64,000 nt of DNA from Panicum virgatum (taxonomy: Eukaryota > Streptophyta > Magnoliopsida > Poales > Poaceae), in assembly GCF_016808335.1 (NCBI RefSeq), contig NC_053148.1:12398063-12462062 (forward strand). Direction: 5' to 3'. The notes under the pieces are model-generated. The model searched no databases and was not told the DNA's origin. It saw only the letters and a program-made list of their open reading frames with translations. Both the position numbers and the translations under genes were made by a program. Positions 49,400-59,865 of this stretch are shown here, piece by piece. How positions within the stretch are numbered: position 1 is the first letter of the stretch; every line of letters begins with the position of its first letter.

Positions 49400-49945
49400 A
49401 CGAATATGTGTGTTTGAAAGAGAGAGAGAGTGTGTGTATGTTAGAGGGAGAGAGAGTGTGTGTGTGTTTGTGAGTTTGAGTGAGTGTGTGTGTGTGTGTG
49501 AGAGAGAGTGTGTGTGTGTATGTTAGAGGGAGAGAGAGTGTGTGTGTATGTTAGAGGGACAGAGAGAGAGTTAGTGAGTGTGTGGGTATGTCTGTGTGTG
49601 TGTTTGTGTGTTAGTGGGACAGAGAGAGAGAGTTAGTGTGTGTGTGTATGTTAGAGGGAGAGAGAGAGTGTGTGTGTATATTAGAGGGACAGAGAAAGAG
49701 AGAGTTAGTGAGTGTGTGTGTGAGTCAGTGTGTGTTAGTGGGATAGAGAAAGAGAGAGTTAGTGTGTGTGTGAGTCAGTGTGAGTGTGTGTGAGTGAGTG
49801 TGCGTGTGAGTGAGTGTGTGTGTGTGTGCGCGCGTGCGTGCGTGTGTGTGAGCGAGAGACCGTGCGTCGGTGAGGAGACAACGAGAGAGCGTCGGTGGGG
49901 AGACAGCGAGAGAGCGTCGGTGACGAGGAGACAACGAGAGTTAGC
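49400..49945. repeat. Compound GT/GA microsatellite
   Basis: About 550 bp of mixed (GT)n and (GA)n with a recurring unit near TATGTTAGAGGGAGAGAGAG, immediately 5' of the CACTA-2 tnpA-like gene. Open frames here are repeat artefacts. Confidence 0.95.
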
Positions 49946-49984
49946 GAGAGACCGATCGCCGTTAAGAAGTCATTAAGAAGGAGA

Positions 49985-51385
49985 GAGTGTCGTGTTTGAT
50001 TTCATAATTAAGAATGAAGAATTCATAATACATAAATACATGAGTTACAGAAATACATGAGTTACATGATAAATACATGAGTTACATGATAAATACATGA
50101 GTTATAGAAATACATGATAAATACATAAATACAAGCATTATTCACTCTCTATTTAAATACATGATTAAATAAAGTCTCTCTAATAACTAAATTCTATAAC
50201 TAAATTATACACTATATATACTGAAAACATTGTACACTATACATAAGACTAATAATAGAAATTCTCTCTAATAACTAAATTCTATAACTAAATTTTACAC
50301 TTGTAACTAAATTCTCTCTTTAATATTTTAAAAACATGAGGTAAAGTCCATTAATGGGTTTAGAAAAAAATTATCTGAAGCTAACTACACTTCATAGAGC
50401 TCATGTCTCAAAGCTCATAAGGAGAACAATTTTAGAACTTAGTATAAAATAAAAAAACTATATGTTACTCCTATTTTTAAAACTAGCTACACAAGGTTTC
50501 AAAACAAACTCATAACATCATCACGTAGAGCTACTCACAAGGAAAATAACAAAATTAGTTTTACATTTTTTCTACAAATTCTTATGAATTTCCAAAGTTC
50601 ACTAAGAAAAAAATAGAAAAAGGGATCGTATCTCTAAATAATTTCTACTAACTATATCTAATAATACAAACACTTTAATTCTCTCTAAGTATCTAAGTAT
50701 CTCTAATTATCTACAATTACCTCTAATTCTCTACTAATTCTCTAATTCTCCACTAATTCTCTAATAATTATCTAATAAATATATCTAATTCTCCACTAAT
50801 TCTCTACAAATTATCTCTAATTATCTACAATTCTCTCTAATTATCTACAATTACCTCTAATTATCTACAATTACATGTAATTATCAACAATTGTCATAAA
50901 ATAAAAAAAGGGGGCGGCGGAGCTCTGGTGGCCCGGCCGGCCTGCACTTACGGCGAGGGGGGGCGGCGGAGGTCGAAGGGACGGCGGTGTCGAGGCGGCG
51001 TCGACACGGCGAGGGGGCGGCAGCGTCGAGGAGGCCGGTGTCAAGGAGGCGCGCAGAGGAGGCACCAAGGGGAATGGCGGCGGCGCACCGGGGTTCGGCG
51101 TCGAGGGGTCGTCGAGGAGGCGCGCAGGGGCAGCCGGCATTGAGGAGACGCGCAGGGGCGGCGGCGTCGAGGGGGCGCACCGAAGAAAAGGGCCGCGCGG
51201 GGTCATCGAGGAGGCGCGTCGGTGGAGGAATGTCGGCGGCGTCGAGTCGGCGTGCCAAGGGATGACCGGGCGCGGCGCGGAGGGGGTGGCGGACGACGAT
51301 CGGCGTCGGAGGAGGCGGCGGAGGACGATCGGCGCAGTGCGTGGAAGGAAGAAGTGAGGAAGAAGAGAAGAAAACAGGGCACGAC
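49985..51385 (-). other. Leader region of the CACTA-2 tnpA-like gene
   Basis: AT-rich with short repeats (ATACATGAGTTACATGATAA near 50035-50110; CTCTAATTATCTACAATT near 50700-50880), then a GC-rich block 50910-51370 comparable in place and composition to 26890-27280 in CACTA-1. Frames in the GC-rich block are Arg/Gly- or Pro-rich on both strands, and I do not accept them as genes. Confidence 0.45.
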
Positions 51386-51394
51386 CTTATATAC
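51386..51394 (-). promoter_or_regulatory. TATA box of the CACTA-2 tnpA-like gene
   Basis: GTATATAAGG on the minus strand lies directly inside the internal subterminal-type repeats and faces the tnpA-like gene. The tnpD TATA box holds the same position relative to the terminal repeats at 56.5 kb. Confidence 0.6.
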
Positions 51395-51406
51395 ATCAAA
51401 GGCCTA

Positions 51407-51768
51407 AGGTGCCGGGTGATAATATCAACCGGTGCCTTTGAGGGCCTAAGGCACCGATTTGAAACCACCCGGTACCTAAGATGCCCCAAAGGTACCGGGT
51501 GATAATTCCACCCGGTACCTTAGGGCTACAACGGGCGGGAGTTGAAAAGTGACTAAGGCCCCGGTTAGTAAATAAAAACCGGTGTCTAAGACTGCTGAAA
51601 TGTTTGTACTTTAAAGCTTTTGCCGTCAAACCTATCGAAAACACTGTGTAACGCAGTGGTAACCCTAAGTTTTCTAATCTCCGAGGCCCGGGTTCGACTC
51701 CCGCGCGCCCCTTTGTTTGCCAGAACTTTGGTACCGGTTGAAGGTTTCAACCGGTACCAATAGGTTAT
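51407..51768. repeat. CACTA-2 internal cluster of subterminal-type repeats
   Basis: Inverted and direct copies of GGTACCGGGTG, CACCCGGTACC and GGTACCGGTTG, the same motif family as at this element's right end, are placed between tnpD and the tnpA-like gene. Confidence 0.88.
51643..51711 (+). ncRNA. tRNA-like sequence (SINE remnant or tRNA pseudogene)
   Basis: TAACGCAGTGG (A-box-like) and GGTTCGACTCC (matching the B-box consensus GGTTCGANNCC) are spaced as in a tRNA. The T-arm (CCGGG, TTCGACT, then CCCGC) pairs at four of five positions. The 3' acceptor strand GCGCCCC has no partner at the 5' end, so it is not a functional tRNA. It lies inside the internal repeat cluster of CACTA-2. Confidence 0.45.
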
Positions 51769-51779
51769 CTACAAAATCG

Positions 51780-52225
51780 ATTTTAATTACGTAATAAATC
51801 ATAATAAATCAAATAATTGCATAATAAATCATTTGAATGCAAAATAATTCCAATTATTACATAATAAATCATTTAGGTGCATAATTAATCTTTTAGTTGC
51901 ATAATAAATCGTAATAAATCAAATAATTGCATAATAAATTATTTAAATGCACAATAAATCAGATAATTGCATAATAAACCATTTAAATGCACAATAAATC
52001 AGATAATTGCATAATAAATCACTTGAATGCAAAATAATTCCAATTATTACATAATAAATCATTTAGGTGCATAACTAATCTTTTTAGTTGCATAATAAAT
52101 CAAATAATTGCATAATAAATTATTTAAATGCACAATAAATTAGATAATTGCATAATAAATCATTTAAATGCACAATAAATCAGATAATTGCATAATAAAT
52201 CGGGTAATTGCATAAGAAATCTGAT
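51780..52225. repeat. Tandem repeat of AATTGCATAATAAATC units
   Basis: Short units alternate between TTGCATAATAAATC and AAATGCACAATAAATC. A larger block starting TTGAATGCAAAATAATTCC repeats at 51833 and 52023 (period 190 bp). It ends about 30 bp from the tnpD stop. Confidence 0.9.
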
Positions 52226-52255
52226 AATGTTCACGAAAAATATTACAAGACATAA

Positions 52256-55200
52256 TCATTCAACTAAGGGAATATTAACGATGGTTCGCTTTATAATCGT
52301 CCCTTCATTATGATCATCACGTGCGTAGGGAGCCTCCTCTTCGGCTAAAAGAATACTTGTGTCAACCTCCACTGCGAACGGAGTCATATCTTCAACCTTA
52401 TTTTATTCTTCTTCATCTGTGACATCGTCGACTCCCACAATTTTTATTTTTCCTGCCAGAACAATATGGCGCTTTGGCTCATCTCCGGCACCTACAAAAC
52501 TTGATTTATTCCTGGACTTGTCCTTTCTCGGTTTGCTAGACATGTCCTGCACAAAGAAAACTTGAGTGACATCTTTAGCTAGGACGAATGGTTCGTCTTG
52601 ATAGCCAAGCTCTTTGAGGTCTACCGTTGTCATTCCGTACTCATCGATATCAACACCTTTTCCTGTGAGTTTAACCCATTGGCAATGAAATGGAGGGATC
52701 TTCAACGGCCCATAGTCGAGTTCCCAGATCTCTTCAATGTAACCAAAATATGAGTTCGTTTGGCCACTAGAGTCAGTGGCATCTATATGGACACCACTAT
52801 TTTGATTAGTGCTCTTGTTATCTTGGGCTCTTGTATAAAATGTATAACCATTAATTTCATATCTTTGGTACATCAGGATTGAATTTGCCGAACCCCTGGC
52901 CAGCCAAGCTAGCTGCTCATGAATTTGATCGTTGGCCATGGCTTCCTTCTGCAACCAGGTGGCGAATGTATCGTTATGATGTTTTGTAATCCATGTCTCA
53001 GACTTCAAAGGGTACATGCTTCGCACAATTTGCATGTGCTCCTCCATGTATGGAGCCACCAAGGCTGATTGTTGCAGAACTGTGAGATGTGCTTTGCTCA
53101 ACGTGGCATGATCTGTGGCATTTACTGATTTTCTTCCAAGTGTGCCCTTTCCAATCAGCCGCCCCTCATGACGTGATACTGGAATCCCAATTGGGCAGAG
53201 TTCTTCCACATAGTCAACACAAAACTCAATGACCTCCTCTGTGATGTAACCCTTCGCAATGCTTCCTTCTGGACGAGCCCGATTACGAACATATTTCTTT
53301 AGGACTGCAAAGTATCATTCAAAAGGGAACATATTATGAAGAAAAATAGGACCGAGAATACCAATCTCTTTGACCAGGTGAACTAGAAGATGCGTCATAA
53401 TATTGAAGAATGATGGAGGAAATATCATTTCAAGACTGACTAAACTTTGGACAACACCTCTTGTAGCCTGCTTAAACTCGGTGGATCGATTGCCTTCTGA
53501 GAAATTGTGTTGAGAAAGGCGCATAGCTTTATGATTGTTGCTCGAACATTAGCTGGTAGAATACCTCTAAGTGCAATTAGAATCAATTGCGTCATCAACA
53601 CGTGACAGTCATGGGACTTTACATGTCTGAATTTCTTCTCTCTCAAGTTCAGTAGCCTCTTTATATTCGAAGAGTAGCCTGATGGGACCTTGATACTGTT
53701 CGAATAGTCGAACATACTTTGCTTCTCTTCCTTACTAAGAGTGTAGCACGCAGGACCTAGGTAATGATGTCCTTTACCCCTTTTTTCTGGATGTAGGGCG
53801 GCCTGTTGTTTCATATGTTGAAGATCTTGCCGCACTTCCAATGTATCCTTTGGCTTACCGTAGACACCAAGGAAGCCTAGAAGGTTAACACAAAGATTCT
53901 TTGTTAGGTGCATCATATCAATTGCGTGGCGGACGTCTAAAACTTTCCAATAAGGTAACTCCCAAAAAATACTCTTCTTCTTCCACATATGTGCACGTCC
54001 GTCATCACTCTGCACTGATCTGCTGCCGGGTCCTTTTCCGAATACTACTTTTATATCTTTGACCATTTCAAACACCATTTCCCACAACGGTGCCTAGGCT
54101 TGGTATGATGATCTGCCTTTCCATCGTAGTGAGCATGCCTCCTCCTTAATGGGTGCTTGATCGGAATGAATTGACGATGACCCATATACACGATCTTCCT
54201 ACAGTGCTTGAGGTATGTGCTGTCAGGTTCTTCTAAATAATGGGTGCATGCCCTATAACCCTTATTGGAATGTCCGGAGAGGTTGCTTAGTGCTGGCCAA
54301 TCGTTGGTGGTTACGAAAAGCAATGCACGAAGGTTAAAATGTTCCTCTGTGTGCGCATCCCACATATGAACACCCTCCTCTTTCCACAACAATAGAAGAT
54401 CCTCAATCAGTAGTTTTAGATACACATCTATATCGTTACTGGATTGCTTCGGGCTGGGGATAAGCACCGGCATCATAATGAATTTCTGCTTCATACACAA
54501 CCAGGGAGGAAGGTTGTATATACAGAGTGTCACAGGCCAGATACTATGGCCACTGCTCTGCTCACCGAAAGGATTCATGCCATCCGTACTTAAGCCGAAC
54601 CTTATATTCCTCGCATTATTTGCAAATGTTGGGAATGTTATGTCCACTTTTCTCCACTGCGAACCATTAGCGGGGTGTCTCAACATATTATCTTGCTTAC
54701 ATTCTTCTTTGTGCCATCGCGTCAATTTAGCATTCGTTTTGTTCATGAACAAACGTTTCAGATGTGGTATTAGAGGGAAATACCACATCACTTTGGCAGG
54801 CACCCTCTTCTTGACACGCATCCCCTCAATGTTGCCTGGATCATCTCGAGGGATCTTATACCGGCATGCGTTGCATACAGGGCATGAATCCAAATTTTCA
54901 TACTCACCTCGATATAGGATGCAGTCATTAGGACAAGCATGTATCTTCTGTGCCTCTAATCCTAAAGGACAAATAACTTTTTTGCCTCGTATGTTGTCTC
55001 CGGCAAGGTGTTACCCTCAGGGAGTAAGTTTTTTATAAGTTTCAGCAACTCCTCGAATCCCTTGTCAGACAAACCATTTGATGCCTTCCATTGCAACAAT
55101 TCCAATGTGGTACCCAACTTCTTTTGGCCTTATTTGCAATCTGGGTACAACAATGTTCTATAGTCCTCCAACATACACTTCAGTTCCCTCGATTCCTTTT

Positions 55201-55609
55201 ATGTTTCGCAAACTTCCTCAGCTTCGCGCAACATCTGACCAAGATCATCATCTACAACATATCCTTCAGTATCTTCTTCAGGCTCACCCATTGCAGTGTC
55301 ATTGAAAAAGGCATCATAATTGGCTGCAAAGTCAGGAATCCTGTCCTCTTCTTCTACATTATTATCCAGCATAATTCCTCTTTCTCTATGCTTGGTCCAA
55401 ACATAGTAGTTCGGCATGAAACCACTATTGAACAACTGACTGTGGATGGTTCTTGATGATGAATAATCCTTCTCATTCTTACAGAATTTGCATGGACAAC
55501 GAACGAAACCGCCATACTTGTGTTTCTCGGCCGCTTCCATGAATTCATGCACGCCATCAATGAACTCCTTTGAACGCCGGTCGGCCATGTACATCCATTG
55601 CCGACTCAT
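52256..55609 (-). pseudogene. CACTA-2 tnpD transposase (tnp2 family), broken
   Basis: The start ATG at 55607-55609 (MSRQWMYMADRRSKEF) follows an acceptor. Domains as in CACTA-1: transposase-associated Cys-rich part (FVRCPCKFCKNEKDY), tnp2 core (FGLSTDGMNPFGEQ, WPVTLCIYNLPPW, AIDMMHLTKNLCVN), DUF4218 (IKVPSGYSSN, VKSHDCHVLMTQL) and DUF4216 (EINGYTFYTRAQDNKSTNQN, EEIWELDYG). Lesions: stops at 55199-55201, 55130-55132, 53315-53317 and 52403-52405; frameshifts in a T6 run at 54978-54983, near 54075 and near 53465. Beyond the 52403 stop the frame continues with the conserved C-terminal tail to TGA at 52256-52258. It is far more damaged than the CACTA-1 copy. Confidence 0.92.
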
Positions 55610-56490
55610 CTGTGTCCAAAATACATTTATATACATCATTGTAGTGTACAAATAGTTCATTCACACTACCAATTTATAACTAACATTGAATACGCTATTA
55701 ATAAAACTTAACTACAAAATTATAACGATGCATATGGCCTTTTGACTGCATGACTGTGTAAAAACTTTGTTTTTCTATATGGAACTTTATATTTTTGTAC
55801 AAGAAATGACGCATGTGGCCTTCTGGCTTCATGACTGGTGTAAAAAACTTTATTTCTATATATGGACCTTAGTTTTTTGCCTAGAGCCTTGAGGATTTGG
55901 GATCATCGTCTATGCAATGATTCTCTTTGGCATGGTAATTTTGTCTATATTAATGGCACTGGCACAATAATGTTTTTTTCTTGTAGATGCGCACGCTGCA
56001 GCGCAGCAGCGGTAGGCCTAGCTGAGCTGCGGGTCTCGAATTGGCGCAACATGCATCTCGAATGTGGAATCTTGTAAAGTTTTGGAATTTTGAAGGGAAC
56101 TAAATAAAGCCCCCTTGCATATGTAATTGATAATATTTCCATACAAAATTTGAATTCAAATATATAATTGATAATGCATATAACTATAATAAATAGATAC
56201 TATTCACTTATCAAATAAATTTATAAAACATATAACTACAATAATTTGATAGTATTCACATATCAAATAAATTGATAACACATATAACTACAATAAGATG
56301 CTACAACTAAAAATAATTATCACATGTATATACTAAATTAAGTGATAACTGCTTCTAAAAACCAATTGCTAAGTTATGGAGAAAAATAACTAACTTTTTT
56401 TGAAAAAAAAACAAAATTTCGTCTCCCCTCCCCTCACTCAGCTGCCATGAACAGTGAGTTCACGGCAGCTTGGAGGGGGGAGGGGTTGGG
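55610..56490 (-). other. Leader intron and 5' region of CACTA-2 tnpD
   Basis: AT-rich non-coding DNA with repeated TAACTACAATAA-type motifs near 56160-56300. No gene is recognised. Confidence 0.45.
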
Positions 56491-56499
56491 ATATTTATA
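56491..56499 (-). promoter_or_regulatory. TATA box of CACTA-2 tnpD
   Basis: CCTATAAATATCCC on the minus strand, immediately inside the right subterminal repeats. Confidence 0.65.
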
Positions 56500-56504
56500 G
56501 GCGT

Positions 56505-56890
56505 GGCCCAAAGGCGCTGGTTGGTGCTCAACAACCGGTGCCAAACAATAGGCATAGGCACCGGTTGAAGTTACCAACCAGTGCCTTTGTGGTGGGCACG
56601 TGGCGGCACCGGGTCATGGCAAAACCCGGTGCCATTGTCCGCTCTTTAGGCACCGGTTGGTGCCACCAACCGGTACCTATTCCTCCTTGTTCTTTTGGTA
56701 CCGGTTGGTGGCACTAAAAGGTGCCTATATTGGGGTTTTGGTACCGGGTGATGCTTTAACCCAGGAACAAACTCCTTACCTTTGATCGCCGCTGGCCAAA
56801 GGTACCAGCTGCTTTTGCAGCCGGTACTGATACGTGGCATTAGTACTGGTTGCAACAGCAGCTGGTACCTTTGGCCAGGACCTTTGGCCC
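56505..56890. repeat. CACTA-2 right subterminal repeats
   Basis: Numerous inverted and direct copies of GGCACCGGTTGG, GGTACCGGTTGG and ACCAACCGGTACC up to the terminus at 56904. Confidence 0.92.
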
Positions 56891-57179
56891 GTTTTCTAGT
56901 AGTGACCCATGCCACGTGTCAACTGCCATTGCGTGCATCAAGATCGCCAATAGAACATATCAGCTGCGAGAGCCTATATATATATGTACGCCCATTATTG
57001 GGATGCAGAGATTAGTGTCGACATTGGGGTTTTTTTATTAAAAAAAGAGAGACTTTGAAGTTAATTATATAGAACCAAACTGCTTCTTTCCTATTTACTT
57101 CATACGATTCCACACTACTACTACAAAATTGATTTGTAGAAATTCCCTGATTTCACTACTGGAAAAATGCACATTCGTC

Positions 57180-57445
57180 CGCGGCCGTTAGTACCGGTCA
57201 CGGTTTCGGCCGGTACTAACGTGCAAATTTAGTACATGGCCAAAGGAACAGTGCCCATGGGAGCCGATTAGTACCGGCTGGTGGCTCCAGCTGGCACTAA
57301 AGTACGCCACCGACAACCCTCGACAGCTGCCTGCAACGGCTAGTGACAATTTAGTACCGGCTGGAGCCGCCAGCTGGTGACTCCAGCCGGTACTAAATGG
57401 GGAGCTTTAGTACCGGCTGGAGCCACCAGTCCGTACTAATGCTCC
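57180..57445. repeat. CACTA-3 left subterminal repeats
   Basis: Inverted pairs of TTAGTACCGGCTGG and its complement. The motif is related to that of CACTA-1 (TTAGTGCCGGCT) but has TACC for TGCC. Confidence 0.92.
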
Positions 57446-57448
57446 CAC

Positions 57449-57455
57449 TATATAT
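57449..57455 (+). promoter_or_regulatory. TATA box of CACTA-3 tnpD
   Basis: CACTATATATCGG directly follows the last subterminal repeat and is about 145 bp upstream of the donor site at 57598. Confidence 0.6.
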
Positions 57456-58121
57456 CGGGGCTTCTTCCTCTCCAAGCCGAGCCAGTGTCCATTTCACCAG
57501 AGAGCTAGCTCAAGCTTGGTTCTTCTCTCATATTAGAGTGGTGCCACCATTTGATCCTTTTTTTTTGTGATATTTGCACTCATCCAAGTGCGCCAAAGGT
57601 TTGCAACTTCATCCTCTCTTCTTTGATGGTCTTCATGCTTTGTTTTATGCTCCATAGTTAGAGAAATTTGTGATTTTTAGAAATAGTGAGAATGAGCATT
57701 TCTTTGATTTATGCAATGATTTGAAATATATAGAACCGATGACTTGAATGTGGAAGTAGGTTTATTGGCTAGGTTGAATGTGGATAACTTATAGAGATAT
57801 TTTTCAATCATTTTCTATATATTAGAAATGACCGTTGTATATTTTTTAATTATTTGAATGAGATGAGTATATGTGGACAGCGGAAATTTTTAAAATGAGT
57901 TTAGAGAGTTCATGTGATTTACTTGTATATATGACCATATATAGAAAGTAATTTTTTTATAATGAAGTATTGAAAGAAGTATAATAGAATTTTTTGTATT
58001 ATGAATGGATTGTTTTGACCCTCTAGTGATGTATTTATTTAGGCTCACATTGAAACCATCTAGAAGCTTAAAAAAATCTTTATTTCGAAACAAGTATACA
58101 TCGTTAATCTCCATTCAATGG

Positions 58122-58378
58122 TGATGACACTACATTTCGGGGATACACGATGCGCTATAAAGATGTCGCCAATAGGTTGGTCGCAACACCAGTATTTTAG
58201 GTTAATGCGAACACATCATTTGGCGCAGTCACCGTGGCCGTTGTTGCACTGAGAGCATATCAACCAGCATGCTGCCTGTGCCAAGTGTCGTGTTCGTATC
58301 AACTGTAAATGTTGGTGTTGCGACTGGCCTATTGGTGATGTGTACTGCACCGTGTCCCCCCGAAAGGCAGTGTCATCA
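58122..58378. repeat. Long foldback A inside CACTA-3
   Basis: The left arm begins TGATGACACTACATTTCGGG, and the right arm ends with its near-complement (CCCGAAAGGCAGTGTCATCA). About 75 bp of outer arm match at roughly 80%. Inner segments also pair (CGAACAC...TTGGCGCAG with CTGTGCCAAG...GTGTTCG). No coding content. Confidence 0.85.
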
Positions 58379-58566
58379 TCGCAGGGTCGAGGTTACTAAC
58401 ATATACATTTTCTGAAATAAAGTATTTTTTCTTCTAGATGGTTTCAGGATATTGGAAAGAGTGTTCTCCTGGAACTGAAGGGTGCCAAAATAATTAGGAG
58501 TTATAGAGATTTATTTCAATTAATTAGAGATTTCTTTCAAATGTTGTTTTTATATATGTATATTTG

Positions 58567-58794
58567 TTACCACCAAGTGTGAACTGTAAACGAATTAGTG
58601 TTGCTATTGGGGCATTAGTCACATCGTGCCTGCAATGTCGCAACTTTTTCTAGACCCTTCATTATGTAGATAGGGTGAGGCCAGGAGCGATGAAGAACAA
58701 GGGTTTAGGCAGAGCTGCGACATTGCAAGGACACAATGATGACTAATGCCTCAATAGCAACTCTAATTTATTTACATTTCAGACTTGGTGGTAA
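58567..58794. repeat. Long foldback B, copy 1
   Basis: The left arm from TTACCACCAAGTGTGAACTG to AATGTCGCAACT pairs with the right arm AGCTGCGACATTGCAAG to CAGACTTGGTGGTAA. Inner CTAGACCCTT pairs with AAGGGTTTAG. Nearly the whole 228 bp can fold into one hairpin. Confidence 0.88.
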
Positions 58795-58883
58795 TAAGGG
58801 TACACTTTAATTGTAATTGTGAGAGCAATTATTGTTTTATTATAATTGTAATTATTGTTTTATTGTAATTGTGAGATCATAGA

Positions 58884-59119
58884 CACTTACCAGCAAGTGT
58901 GAAATGTAAATAAATTAGTGTTTGCAGTTGGGGCATTAGTCACATCGTGCCTGCAAGGTCACAACTCTTTCTAGACCCTTCATTATTTAGATAGGGTGAG
59001 GCCACGAGCAACGAAGAATAAGGGCTTAGATAGAGTTGCGACATTGCACGACACACAATGATGACTAATGCCTCAATTACAACTCTAATTTGTTTACATT
59101 TCAGATTTGATGGTAAGTG
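58884..59119. repeat. Long foldback B, copy 2
   Basis: A second, diverged copy of the same hairpin lies about 320 bp downstream of copy 1 (CACTTACCAGCAAGTGTG to GATGGTAAGTG). Both arms and the loop sequence are recognisable in each copy. Confidence 0.88.
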
Positions 59120-59337
59120 CCTGTGAAACTCGAATATGAGAATATAATGATGTACATATTTTAATTGTAATTGTGAGAGTAATTCTTCGTCTTTTTATAT
59201 GTTTTCATTGTTTTTAGTAATAGTAATTAATTTGATCATTGTAATTGTAATAGTAATTAATATTTGCATTGTAATTGTAAGAATTTATAATTTTGTGAAA
59301 AATAAAAGTGTTTTCTAGTAAAATATGGTTTAAGCAG

Positions 59338-59633
59338 CTGGAGGGAGTGGCACCGGTGGGGGTGATCGTTATCCTTTTGGAGAGAAGGGCACAACTCCAG
59401 TAGGTCGTCGGTCCAAGAAACCTAGCGCTTTTCATAGGGCAGCGCTCTGTTATTTGAAAAAAGAATATAGAGAATGTGTGGCAAGGGGCGAGGAACCTCT
59501 GTTTGATCTTGAGGATTTGTTGCGGCGTTATGGTTCGTCACCACCAAACTCGGAGGTTCCAGCTCCGCCATCTTCTTCTGCGCTTGCAAGAAATCCGTCA
59601 GAGCATTCTGCGTTCCCACGCAAGGACGGCTGA
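59338..59633 (+). CDS. Unknown small exon upstream of CACTA-3 tnpD
   Basis: An open frame of about 98 codons with no ATG begins after a possible acceptor (TAAGCAG at 59331-59337) and ends at TGA 59631-59633. The protein has a basic segment (GRRSKKPSAFHRAALCYLKK) followed by an acidic/Leu stretch (EEPLFDLEDLLRRYG) and a Ser/Pro-rich tail. The codon pattern looks coding, but I recognise no family. It could be the N-terminal exon of an alternative element transcript or part of a separate small protein. No equivalent was found upstream of tnpD in CACTA-1 or CACTA-2. Confidence 0.4.
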
Positions 59634-59865
59634 AAACCTATGTGTTGTTGTGCGAATTTTTAAGTTGCATGTTGATTGTTCGGATGTTTGTGTTCGTTTT
59701 TGAATACAATATATCTATCTGTTGTTGACTAAATCATGCTAGATGGTTGAAGACTTATGTGTTGTTGAATAAATTGTGTTGGATGTAATAAAAATGTTTG
59801 TTATTACAAAATTGTGAAGTTCTTTTCCTGAAATTGCTTATCCAACGAGAATATATTATTTGTAG

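Larger units (their letters stand above)
45346..56904 (-). mobile_element. CACTA-2: CACTA transposon with left terminus lost
   Basis: The right end, read inward on the minus strand, begins CACTACTAGAAAACGGGCC at 56904. Inside it are many GGTACCGGTTGG / CAACCGGTACC repeats, a motif family different from CACTA-1. A few copies remain at 45345-45400, but no CACTA terminus is found there, so the left tip seems deleted. Gene order matches CACTA-1: tnpD (52256-55609) next to the right end and a tnpA/Ulp1-type gene (45675-49323) downstream, both on the minus strand. At least 11.56 kb remains. Both genes are broken. Confidence 0.9.

Noticed and set aside
49578..49976. Val/Cys/Ser-rich and His/Thr-rich frames
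   Set aside because: Pure products of the GT/GA microsatellite.
51643..51711. Functional tRNA gene
   Set aside because: The 5' acceptor strand does not pair with the 3' strand, and no convincing anticodon arm was found.
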